Source: a virus. From it: a stretch of 27,314 nt of DNA. Both the position numbers and the translations under genes were made by a program. Below, in pieces: positions 8,191 through 17,023 of the stretch. The notes under the pieces are model-generated. The model made no database searches. It was given only the letters and a program-made list of their open reading frames with translations, and was not told the origin of the DNA. The stretch lies in IMG/VR virus record IMGVR_UViG_3300030099_003958, positions 1 through 27,314 of that record, one strand, 5' to 3'. Within the stretch, counting starts at the first letter, position 1. Each line of letters begins with the position of its first letter.

Positions 8191-9428
8191 TGGAACAAAT
8201 ACTAGAAACAAACGCACAATATTATCAAGGCGCGCAGATATTTAAATCTGCAGGAGCTGCTACAGAGTATAAAACTACTTTTGATACAAATTTAGTTTTT
8301 TTTACATCAGATCCTAATGCTATTGATTATGGTAGAAATAATTTTAAAGTTTATTCTAGTGCTACAGGTATGCCTGGAACTTATGTTGAAGTAGCTGGAT
8401 TACCTGAACCTTATACCGTTGAAAATAATGAAATTAGATTTGCTGGAGGATTACAACCGCCTGCTGGAACTTATGTGGCTGTTCAGTTAAAAAAATTAGA
8501 CGGAGGATTATATGGTCAAACTGAGCAAGAAAAAGCTTTTGGACAAGCAGTAGAAGATAATTATGGAGGTTATCAATATGTAAAATTAATTGATATAGTT
8601 AATAATTTTATGGTTGGCTATGTTGGTGATGGTAAAGTTATACAAACATGTAAAAAATCTGATGTTGTGTTTTTTGCTAAAAGAAGTTTGCAGGAGTTTA
8701 GCTATGATACTTTAAAAAGTATTAAATCTACAGAGCTAACAATACCTGATTCTTTATCTTTAGTAATACCTCAAGACTATGTTAACTATGTTTCATTATC
8801 TTGGATAGACCGTTTAGGAGTTAAACACCCTATTTATCCTGCAAATAACTTAACTATTGATCCTTATTATACAAATATACAAGACAACGCAGGTGTTCCT
8901 ACTCAAGATAATTTTGGTGAAAATATAGAAGGAACTTCAATAACTGAAGAGCGCTGGAAAAAAGCAAATCAAAGACTTATAAATGGAAGTTGGTATGCAG
9001 ATTTTGAATTTTTTGGATATGCAAACCCAGACTTATGGAGTTTAAATGGACCGTGGAACTGGGGTAGATTATATGGTATTGAACCACAAAGAAGTAATTT
9101 TAACGGGTGGTTTGGTATAAATGAAAGAGAAAATAAATTCACTTTTTCAAGTAACTTATTAAATAAATTAATTGTTATAGAATACATATCTGATGGACTT
9201 GCTTATGATTTAGATACTAAAGTACCTAAATTAGCTGAAGAAGCAATGTATAAAAGTATATTATATAATATTGTATCAGTTAGAGCGAATCAACCAGAAG
9301 GAATAGTTCAAAGGTATAAAAAAGATAGATACGCTGCTCTGCGTAATGCTAAAATAAGATTATCTAATATCAAGCTAGAAGAGTTTACTCAAGTAATGCG
9401 TGGTAAATCTAAATGGATAAAACACTAA
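8190..9428 (+). CDS. Neck ring protein with an N-terminal beta-sandwich-like extension
   Basis: A 412-residue protein whose core (about 128-412) carries patterns common to neck ring proteins of crAss-like and marine Bacteroidota phages: KLIDIVNNFMVGYVGDGKVI, QEFSYDTLKSIKSTEL, IPQDYVNYVSLSW, and the ending RNAKIRLSNIKLEEFTQ followed by VMRGKSKWIKH. This core resembles the adaptor that joins portal to tail nozzle. Residues 1-125 are an extra module with alternating strands (FKVYSS, EPYTVENNEIRFAGG, PPAGTYVAVQL) that recalls the N-terminal virion-anchoring domain of T7-type tail fibres. Translation is coupled to the upstream gene by TAATG. The nozzle gene begins six bases after the stop. The core assignment is firm in type; the extension's role is inferred. 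Confidence 0.75.
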   Translation: MEQILETNAQYYQGAQIFKSAGAATEYKTTFDTNLVFFTSDPNAIDYGRNNFKVYSSATGMPGTYVEVAGLPEPYTVENNEIRFAGGLQPPAGTYVAVQLKKLDGGLYGQTEQEKAFGQAVEDNYGGYQYVKLIDIVNNFMVGYVGDGKVIQTCKKSDVVFFAKRSLQEFSYDTLKSIKSTELTIPDSLSLVIPQDYVNYVSLSWIDRLGVKHPIYPANNLTIDPYYTNIQDNAGVPTQDNFGENIEGTSITEERWKKANQRLINGSWYADFEFFGYANPDLWSLNGPWNWGRLYGIEPQRSNFNGWFGINERENKFTFSSNLLNKLIVIEYISDGLAYDLDTKVPKLAEEAMYKSILYNIVSVRANQPEGIVQRYKKDRYAALRNAKIRLSNIKLEEFTQVMRGKSKWIKH

Positions 9429-9434
9429 AATTTA

Positions 9435-12400
9435 ATGGCAAAAATTGTTAATACCTTTGTTAAAGGTAAATTAAATAAAGACCTAGACGCTCGTTTGCTA
9501 CCAAATGGAGAATATAGAGATGCTAGAAATATTCAAGTTAGTAAATCAGAAGGGCCAGATGTAGGTGAACTAGAAAATGTATTAGGTAATGAATTATTGT
9601 TTGATTTTGCTACAGATATTCAGCTTACTAATGTATTTAACAAATGTATTGGTTATTTAGCTGATGAATCTAACAGTAATGTATATTTATTTATAACTAG
9701 TTATACTGATCCTGCACCAGACCAAATAAACTACAATAGAATGGCTGAAAACGCTATTGTGAGGTATAACACGCAGGATCCAATTATTGTAGGTAATAAT
9801 CCTAAAAAACTTGTAGAAGGTAATTTTTTAAATTTTTCTACTACAAACCCTATATATGGCGTTAATTTATTAGAAGGTTTATTATATTGGACTGATAATA
9901 GAAATCAACCAAGAGTAATAAATTTAGATAAAGCTGAATCAGAGGGTTTAACTTATTATACTAGTGAAGATCAAATATCTGTTGCTAAATATAATCCTTG
10001 GCAAGCAATACAATTATTTCAAGAAAGCGCTTTATCTCCAGGTGATTATGAAACAACAATGAAAGACGTAACTAGTTTAGTTTTACCTAATGGTGGAACT
10101 TGTTTAGCTGGTAGTAATGGTGGTGCTGGTTGGAATGGTGCTGCTAATTCTGATGTTACTGATGCGCAAGGTATTTATCCGCCTGTTGGTACAAGAATAT
10201 ATTATGAAGATGCAAACGGTGATATTATTGACACAAATGGAAACGTGGCGCTTGGCTCAACACCTCCTAATACAATTACATCTAGTCCATCACCTAATCC
10301 TGCTGGACCTTTACCAGAAGGTACTAAGTTAGTTTTTAATCCTAATCCTTATTATGATAAAAACTTTGCAGGTGATCCATCTTATTTAGAAGATTTATTT
10401 GTTAGATTTAGCTATAGATATAGATATGAAGATAATGAATATTCTTTAATGGCGCCATTTACTCAAATTGCTTTTATTCCTAAGCAAGATGGTTATTTTT
10501 TATATATAAAACAAGACGCACCTAGATTAAGTATAGATGATCAATCTGATGCTTATAGAAGTACTGTCGTACAATTTGTTGAAAACAAGGTAGATGATAT
10601 AAAATTAATATTTAATTTACCATATACAGGTGATACATTAAGAGATTCTTTAAAAATAAAAGAAATGGAAATACTTTTTAAAGAGTCTGATGGAGTAGCA
10701 ATTAAAATTATAGATACAATAACTATTGATGAAATAGAAAATCAAGCTGGTACTACTTCTGTTTTTACATATGATTATTTATCTAAAAAACCTTTTAAAG
10801 TATTAACAACTGCAGAAAGCACTAGGGTTTCTGATCAAATACCTGTTAGAGCTTTTTCTCAAGAAATTAGTGGTAATAGAGTTATTTATGGTAATTTTCA
10901 AAATAAACATACTCCTCCAAAATTTATAGATTACAATGTTGGTGTTAGTGAGAAAGATCCTTTTAATTTATTAACAGGTACAGCAACAGTTGATGGTGAT
11001 CAAAATAATGTTGCACCTGGTGCTACCATATTTTTAAACGCTGGAAGCTGGACACCTTTTATTCTAGGTTCAGATATATTAGTAGGAAGTGAAGTATATA
11101 ATGCTGCTGGAGATTTATTATTTATTGTTGCAGGTTTAGTAAATCCTAATAATGAAATAACAGCTGATAGAACTGTTTCATTAACAAATGGTGAAGTATT
11201 AACTTTTAGACCTGCAGGAGCAGACACTACAACCACTAGTATTATTGAATATCCTAATTCTACATTAAAACAAAATAGAAATTATCAAGTTGGTATAGTT
11301 TTATCTGATAGATTTGGTAGACAATCATCTGTTATATTATCAGAAAATGATACCATAAGTACTATAGGACAGCAATCTTTTATTGGAGACACAGTATATA
11401 ATGCTTATTTAGATCCAAGTGTAGAGCCAGAGCAATGGCCAGGTGACTCATTAAAAGTTTTATTTAATAGCACTATTGGTCCTTCTTCTTTTAATAGAGC
11501 AACATTAGAACCAGGTTTATATAATGGAGATAGTAATAGTAGTTTTTATAATCCATTAGGTTGGTATTCTTACAAAATTGTAGTTAAACAAACAGAGCAA
11601 GAATATTATAATGTATATTTACCTGGTATTATGGCTGCATATCCAGAAGATTTAATATTAGAAGAAAATGCTACATCGCATACAGTATTAATAAATGATA
11701 ATATAAACAAAGTACCTAGAGATTTAACTGAAGTTGGACCTGATCAAAAACAATATAGAAGCTCTGTTCAATTATTTGGTAGAGTAGAAAATACAGCTAA
11801 TGAATTAACTGTTAATGGTTTTGCAGGTTTACCATTTTTTGACGATGTAGGTGAAGCTAATACACAATATTATCCTGAAATCAAAGCAGATACAGTTTCT
11901 ACTATATCTGTAGTACAAGATTTATTTGATTTTAATCCTATAGATCCACCTAGACCAAACTTTTTTCCACAGTTTTATTTATTAGAATCTAATCCTTCTA
12001 TTGCTAGAATTAGTACTCAAAAGAAAATAGGTCAAGTAGCTAATACAAATTATTCAGCTTCACCACCTCCACCTAATATTCCACATATTGGTAGTGGTAG
12101 AGTTGTAACAGGAGCTACTGTACCCGCGGGTGTTTTAATTCCACTTAACAATATAAATGGAGTACTAGAATTAGATCAAGTAGCATCATCTCCAGGTATT
12201 GCTGATGGTATATTTGTTACAAATGTTAATCCAGCAGTTAATCCAACAGAAATAGCATTAAGCGAAGAAGTAACATTGGTAGCTGATCAATTAATACAAT
12301 TAGCACCTGGTTATCCATCTCCAAATCAAGGAGAATTATATTTACCAGGTATACAGTTTTTAAGTGTATATGAAACATCTCCATTTGTATCTAATTTAGA

Positions 12401-13679
12401 TATATATTGGGAAACAACAAGTAGTGGTTTAATAAGTGATTTAAATAGTTTAATAATAAATTCAACTGAAGGAGCTGCAGGAGTAGATGGAGATAATTTT
12501 AGTGGTTGGGACGAAGGATTAGAACAACCTGCTCTTCCTGGTACACCAAGATTTATTAGTAATACTAGTTTTTTCCCAGTAGATGCTTTTGGTGTGGCTA
12601 TAGACCCAGCTGATATTACAGGTATAGAACTATTATCAGTAACTGATCAAGATAATAATTCAAGAACTAATTATTTTGAACTATTTGGTGCGCCTGCAAA
12701 TCCATTTGGATTACCAGCTAATGCTGCGATTCCAGTAGGAAAGTTTAATATTTCTACTACTCAAGATTATTATGATAATATATATTTTACAGAGGCGCCT
12801 GGTAATGATAGACTTTTCAATTTTTATTTAAAAGTTGTTACTAATGTGTCAGGTGTTGCTACTTTAAATTTTGAATTTATTGCCAAAGGACCTCAAAATG
12901 TTGATCCAAGTTTTACTATATCTCCTGCTACAGCTATAGTTAATACTGACAGACAAGATGCTAGTAATTTATTTACATTTACAGGTGACAACGGAGCAGA
13001 TAATAATAATTTAAATTCATTACCACCTCTTGAATGTAGTATAACTAATATTCAAAAAACTTTTAATGGTGTAGTTACACAAATAAATCAACAAGCTGAA
13101 ATTAACGAAACATTTACTATAAGTGATATAAATGTAACTCCTCCAGATTTAGTTACAGCATTAAGTATAGCAGACTCTTCTATTGATCCAGGTAATTACG
13201 TAGCTACAGTTGTTTATCAAGATGCAGGAGGTAGTTTTTCAGATCAAGTAGCTATTAATTTTGATAGAACACCAACTGTTGCACAATTTTTAACAGATAC
13301 ATATACATGTTACGACAATGATGGTGATGGAACATCTGCTGGTACGATAGTTACTTCAACTGTATTATTAATAGAAATAAGTGGTTCACCTATATCAGCT
13401 CAAAATGGTTCATATTTATATAGAGGTAATTTAAATGCAATAGCTAATGGTACTAATAATGTTATAACTATAAACGCAAATCAAGCTGGTGATCCTAGTG
13501 TTTCTTGCTTAGGTCAATTATTTTATAGTTCTACTCAAACTTTAACACAATTAAGAGATTCATATACTTCAAATGATTGTGTAGCTGGTGGTGGTGATTG
13601 TGGGAGTGATAGCGGTTGGTTTGGTCCTTCAGCTGTAGATATAACTGGTTATACAGTAGAAATAATTGGAACACCTTAA
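9435..13679 (+). CDS. Tail nozzle ('muzzle') protein, N-terminal portion, with Ig-like extension
   Basis: A 1414-residue protein. The start (VKGKLNKDLDARLLPNGEY, then RDARNI) is the typical opening of the large tail stabilisation or nozzle proteins of Bacteroidota phages, functionally like T7 gp12, which caps the short tail with beta-propellers. GLLYWTDNRNQPRVINL (about 155-171) and DLFVRFSYRYRYEDNEYSL (about 318-336) continue that pattern. The middle is beta-rich, with many N, D, T and S residues. From about 1150 it looks like immunoglobulin-type domains. Near the end come a DNDGDG loop (1294-1299), which looks like a calcium-binding loop, and several cysteines (C1292, one in VSCLG and the CVAGGGDCG pair). 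The segment normally expected next is in the following, separate gene. It lies on the particle's outer end and could contact the host. Function by family; extension role unknown. Confidence 0.7.
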   Translation: MAKIVNTFVKGKLNKDLDARLLPNGEYRDARNIQVSKSEGPDVGELENVLGNELLFDFATDIQLTNVFNKCIGYLADESNSNVYLFITSYTDPAPDQINYNRMAENAIVRYNTQDPIIVGNNPKKLVEGNFLNFSTTNPIYGVNLLEGLLYWTDNRNQPRVINLDKAESEGLTYYTSEDQISVAKYNPWQAIQLFQESALSPGDYETTMKDVTSLVLPNGGTCLAGSNGGAGWNGAANSDVTDAQGIYPPVGTRIYYEDANGDIIDTNGNVALGSTPPNTITSSPSPNPAGPLPEGTKLVFNPNPYYDKNFAGDPSYLEDLFVRFSYRYRYEDNEYSLMAPFTQIAFIPKQDGYFLYIKQDAPRLSIDDQSDAYRSTVVQFVENKVDDIKLIFNLPYTGDTLRDSLKIKEMEILFKESDGVAIKIIDTITIDEIENQAGTTSVFTYDYLSKKPFKVLTTAESTRVSDQIPVRAFSQEISGNRVIYGNFQNKHTPPKFIDYNVGVSEKDPFNLLTGTATVDGDQNNVAPGATIFLNAGSWTPFILGSDILVGSEVYNAAGDLLFIVAGLVNPNNEITADRTVSLTNGEVLTFRPAGADTTTTSIIEYPNSTLKQNRNYQVGIVLSDRFGRQSSVILSENDTISTIGQQSFIGDTVYNAYLDPSVEPEQWPGDSLKVLFNSTIGPSSFNRATLEPGLYNGDSNSSFYNPLGWYSYKIVVKQTEQEYYNVYLPGIMAAYPEDLILEENATSHTVLINDNINKVPRDLTEVGPDQKQYRSSVQLFGRVENTANELTVNGFAGLPFFDDVGEANTQYYPEIKADTVSTISVVQDLFDFNPIDPPRPNFFPQFYLLESNPSIARISTQKKIGQVANTNYSASPPPPNIPHIGSGRVVTGATVPAGVLIPLNNINGVLELDQVASSPGIADGIFVTNVNPAVNPTEIALSEEVTLVADQLIQLAPGYPSPNQGELYLPGIQFLSVYETSPFVSNLDIYWETTSSGLISDLNSLIINSTEGAAGVDGDNFSGWDEGLEQPALPGTPRFISNTSFFPVDAFGVAIDPADITGIELLSVTDQDNNSRTNYFELFGAPANPFGLPANAAIPVGKFNISTTQDYYDNIYFTEAPGNDRLFNFYLKVVTNVSGVATLNFEFIAKGPQNVDPSFTISPATAIVNTDRQDASNLFTFTGDNGADNNNLNSLPPLECSITNIQKTFNGVVTQINQQAEINETFTISDINVTPPDLVTALSIADSSIDPGNYVATVVYQDAGGSFSDQVAINFDRTPTVAQFLTDTYTCYDNDGDGTSAGTIVTSTVLLIEISGSPISAQNGSYLYRGNLNAIANGTNNVITINANQAGDPSVSCLGQLFYSSTQTLTQLRDSYTSNDCVAGGGDCGSDSGWFGPSAVDITGYTVEIIGTP

Positions 13680-13713
13680 TTGTAATTAAAGATAAAAATA
13701 AGTAATAATAAAT

Positions 13714-15228
13714 ATGGGAGCTACAGTAGAAGTTAAGTATTTCAATTCCTTTGTGTTAAAAAAGAGTATAGGCATTACACCCGATGATAATCCTAGATGG
13801 TATGGTTCATGGGGTATACCCGCTTCTGTTGCTGGTGGTTTTGACCCTGCATTACCTCCTGCTAAGCCTAATAATTGGGCTATAGAAGAATCTAGAATAC
13901 GAGGTGGTTTTAATAATACCTCTGTAGATTTTGGTGCTAAAGCTTATTTAGTAGAAGAAGAACCTGCTGGTTATGTAAGATTTAATGCTTTAATATATTC
14001 TGGTATATTTAATTCTAGAACCGGTATAAATAACACTAATGTTTTTTCTACAGCAGACGATATTACAAAAGCAACAGATCCAGCAAATGGAAGTATACAA
14101 AAACTTTACGCGGAAGACACTAATTTAAACATATTTCAAGAGTTTAAAGTAAGTAGAGCGCTTATTGATAAAGACGCTATATTTACAGCTGAAGGTAATC
14201 CAGCGGTTACCTCTAGTAATTTAGTTATTGGTGTTATTCAACCTTTAGCTGGAAAATATGGTATATCGCAAAATCCAGAAAGTTTTGCTGTATATGGTAC
14301 GAATAAATATTTTACTGATAAGTTCAATAATGTTGTGATGAGCTTGCGAGGTGGTAGTCTAGTAGAAATATCTCAATTAGGAATGAGAGATTTCTTTAGA
14401 GATCAATTAAATGATTTAGATACTGGTAATATTTTAGGTCAATGTATAGGTGGATGGGATATATACAATCAACAATATGTATTATCTTTACAACCATCTA
14501 GTGCAGCTAAGAGTTCTAATAAAACGTTTAGCACTGTAACCTATGATGAAGGAGTACAAGGTTGGACTAGTTTATTTGATTATGAACCAAGTCAAATTAT
14601 TAGTATACGTAATAAAATGTATACTACCGGAATTAAAACTCAAGGTTTTGGTAATGTTCAAGGTTTATTTGAACATTATTCATTAAATGTTCCACGTGGT
14701 CAATTTTATGGAGAAGATTATAATAGTACTGTTACTGTTATATTTAATCCAGAGCCTACAAGATCAAAAACATTTAGTACTATAAACTATGAAGGTGCTA
14801 ATGGCTGGTTTGTTCAATCAGCAATTTCTGATCAAACAGGTTTAAATCAAAACCCTGTAAGTGGTTTATATTCTAATAGTGTAGACACTACAAATAGTAT
14901 TCTTAGTTATTATGAAGGAGAATATGTAATTAATCCTGCAACTAATTTGCCTGTAGTAAGAGCAGATTATAATTTAGTTTTTGGAACAGATGATCCTCCT
15001 TTGTCAAGAAATTATGCAGGTTTTAATAGAAAAGAAAATTCATATGTAGCCAATGTTATAAATACTACTCCGGCTACAGCGGGTGAAATAGTTTTTGGAA
15101 ATGAAATAAGTGGTATAAAAGGTTATTTTATTGAAACAACTTTTTCAACAGATACAACAACAGATCCTGGAGGTACAAAAATATTATTTTCTGTAGGAGC
15201 AAAATTTGATTCAAATAATGGATATTAA
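13714..15228 (+). CDS. Tail nozzle ('muzzle') protein, C-terminal portion
   Basis: A 504-residue beta-rich protein. Its sequence reads like the C-terminal half of a tail nozzle or stabilisation protein: EVKYFNSFVL and ESRIRGGFNN near the start, LIYSGIFNSRTGINNTNVF, then NPESFAVYGTNKYFTDKFNN and ISQLGMRDFFRDQL (about 190-235), and TVTYDEGVQGWTSLFDYEPSQ (about 272-292). In homologues I recall, these follow the upstream gene's segments in one chain. Here two in-frame stops and a 34-base A-rich gap separate them, and the new ATG is in another frame, so this is a true separate gene rather than a single frameshift. It probably assembles with the 1414-residue product into one nozzle. The final 70 residues may be a small terminal domain. 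Confidence 0.68.
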   Translation: MGATVEVKYFNSFVLKKSIGITPDDNPRWYGSWGIPASVAGGFDPALPPAKPNNWAIEESRIRGGFNNTSVDFGAKAYLVEEEPAGYVRFNALIYSGIFNSRTGINNTNVFSTADDITKATDPANGSIQKLYAEDTNLNIFQEFKVSRALIDKDAIFTAEGNPAVTSSNLVIGVIQPLAGKYGISQNPESFAVYGTNKYFTDKFNNVVMSLRGGSLVEISQLGMRDFFRDQLNDLDTGNILGQCIGGWDIYNQQYVLSLQPSSAAKSSNKTFSTVTYDEGVQGWTSLFDYEPSQIISIRNKMYTTGIKTQGFGNVQGLFEHYSLNVPRGQFYGEDYNSTVTVIFNPEPTRSKTFSTINYEGANGWFVQSAISDQTGLNQNPVSGLYSNSVDTTNSILSYYEGEYVINPATNLPVVRADYNLVFGTDDPPLSRNYAGFNRKENSYVANVINTTPATAGEIVFGNEISGIKGYFIETTFSTDTTTDPGGTKILFSVGAKFDSNNGY

Positions 15229-15243
15229 TAAAAATTTAAATAA

Positions 15244-15903
15244 ATGGCAGCAGGTGCAATTATAGGTGGCGCAGTTAGTGTCATAGGTGGTATTTTCGGT
15301 TCTAGTAGAGCTAGAAGAGAAGCAAGACGTAGAGAAAATCAAGCTAGAGCTTTAGAATCTAAACTAAATGAATTAGAAGCTAATAGACAAGAGATTATTG
15401 ATCCTTATGCTAATATAACTGATTTAAGCTCAATGCTTTCAAATCCGTTTGCAAATTTGTCTGTAGCAACTAAAGCTACTGAAATACAAATGGAGCAAAC
15501 TGATATTGCTTTAGCTAACACACTAGATACTATTAGAGCTACAGGTGGTAGTGCTGGTGGAGCAACGGCTTTAGCACAAGCTGCGTTGCAAGCTAAAAAA
15601 GGAGTTGCTGCTAATATTGAAGCTCAAGAAGCAGCTAACGAAAAACAAAGAGCTCAAGGTGAGGCCACGCTGATACAACAACGTATGTCTGAAGCTCAAA
15701 GACAACAACAGGCAGATGTTTCTGGCGCACAATTTGTATTTCAACAACAAGAAGCAAGAGACATGCAACAACTTAATAGATTATCTAATCAAATCGGCGC
15801 ATTACGTGGTGCTGCAGCACAAGCTAACGCAGACGCAACAGCTGCATTAACTGGTGGTATTGGAGCTGCCGCTTCCTTTTTAGGTAATTTAGGAGGAGAA
15901 TAA
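15244..15903 (+). CDS. Small internal virion (ejection) protein, T7 gp14-like
   Basis: A 219-residue, cysteine-free protein. It begins with a glycine/alanine/isoleucine segment (AGAIIGGAVSVIGGIFG, residues 3-19), then a basic patch (RARREARRR) and a long coiled coil rich in Q, A and E (about 30-190). It ends with another small-residue segment (GGIGAAASFLGNLGG). This layout, and its place right after the tail nozzle genes and before a giant protein, matches the small ejected protein of podoviruses, which enters the host outer membrane and helps form a channel for DNA. Family membership is judged from layout, not alignment. The gene starts 15 bases after the nozzle gene. A scaffold-like or tail-plug role cannot be excluded. 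Confidence 0.6.
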   Translation: MAAGAIIGGAVSVIGGIFGSSRARREARRRENQARALESKLNELEANRQEIIDPYANITDLSSMLSNPFANLSVATKATEIQMEQTDIALANTLDTIRATGGSAGGATALAQAALQAKKGVAANIEAQEAANEKQRAQGEATLIQQRMSEAQRQQQADVSGAQFVFQQQEARDMQQLNRLSNQIGALRGAAAQANADATAALTGGIGAAASFLGNLGGE

Positions 15904-15913
15904 TAGTAAAAAC

Positions 15914-17017
15914 ATGGAAGATAAAAATATAAAAATTAATTTATTTATTAAGCAGCTTAACAAAAGCAATGCGCTTGGCTATAATAAAACATATGTAGCT
16001 AGTAAGCATAATTATAATTTTAAATTATTAGATAGAGCTTATGAAAATACTGGTAAATTATATGCTAAGTTAAAAACTATTATACAAAATAATACTTGTC
16101 AAGATCCTACTTGTTTTGTAGAAAACCAACAATTAAAAAGATTAATGGAAGCTCCTCAAAAATCATTAGATTTTTTAACAAACATTGGGTCTCAATTAAT
16201 TATTACTGATGATAATTATTATGATGTTAATCAAGATTATAAATATGCTGTAGCTAACGCTATACTTACTGGTAAACCAACTTTTGCTAAAAGTGATGGT
16301 TATAATGTAGAGTTATATTTAAACGAAGATGGTAGTCAAACTATAGTATTTAAAGGACCTTTATTAGAAGATCCTTTTGTTATTAACAGCTCTGCTTTAG
16401 AAACATTACTAGATTCAGGAACAGGTATAATAGCTGAAACTCCTGACATTAACAATGACATGCTAAGATTATTAGGCGAAGTTGGTGTTTTAGCAGGTGG
16501 TTCAACTAATCCTGAAACAGGTCAATTAACGCCAAAAGCAAAAATAGCAGATGAGTTTGTTTTAAAAAACCCAGACGGATCTTATGATTATGAAATAATA
16601 GATATTGGTAATGGTAAAGGTAGAAATATACTTAAATTTGATCTAGATAAAATTGAAAGAAAAGTAACACCATTTATAAACGCAGAAGTTGCAGGTATGT
16701 TAAGCTCAGAACAATCAGTTGTAGCAGCGTGGAATGTATTTATTGGTGCGCAAACTAGTGTATCTGAAGATGATCAAATGGCGCAAAATGCTAACGCAGG
16801 TTTTGTAGCTTGGGATTATCAAGAAGATTTACCACTACAACAAGATAAAAAAGATTTATTTATGGTAAAATACAAAGAGTATTTTATGAACAACTATTTA
16901 AAACAGTTTACTAGAAATCAAATACCTACCGTAAAAGCTGATGCAGTTGTATTTGACTTAGAAGAAGGAAAAAGAAAACAAGCTCAAGACATTTTAAAAG
17001 ATAATCCACGTAAATAA
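15914..17017 (+). CDS. Probable virion protein of unknown function
   Basis: A 367-residue protein I do not recognise. Residues 1-115 are helical and basic to neutral, with a paired-cysteine spacing C62-x4-C67. Residues 125-230 are beta-rich with turns (NEDGSQTIVFKGP, LKNPDGSYDYEIIDIGNGKG). From 245 to the end it is helical again, closing with a charged segment. No signal peptide or membrane span is seen. It sits between the gp14-like gene (10-base gap) and the giant gene (6-base gap), the position held by the middle ejection protein in T7-like order, so an ejected or cargo protein is plausible. An AGGAGG at 15891-15896 is 17 bases from the ATG, too far to be its ribosome site. Confidence 0.5.
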   Translation: MEDKNIKINLFIKQLNKSNALGYNKTYVASKHNYNFKLLDRAYENTGKLYAKLKTIIQNNTCQDPTCFVENQQLKRLMEAPQKSLDFLTNIGSQLIITDDNYYDVNQDYKYAVANAILTGKPTFAKSDGYNVELYLNEDGSQTIVFKGPLLEDPFVINSSALETLLDSGTGIIAETPDINNDMLRLLGEVGVLAGGSTNPETGQLTPKAKIADEFVLKNPDGSYDYEIIDIGNGKGRNILKFDLDKIERKVTPFINAEVAGMLSSEQSVVAAWNVFIGAQTSVSEDDQMAQNANAGFVAWDYQEDLPLQQDKKDLFMVKYKEYFMNNYLKQFTRNQIPTVKADAVVFDLEEGKRKQAQDILKDNPRK

Positions 17018-17023
17018 AATTAA

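Noticed and set aside
15891-15914. AGGAGG as the ribosome-binding site of the 367-residue gene
   Set aside because: It is 17 bases from the ATG and is explained by the codons for the Gly-Gly-Glu end of the preceding protein.
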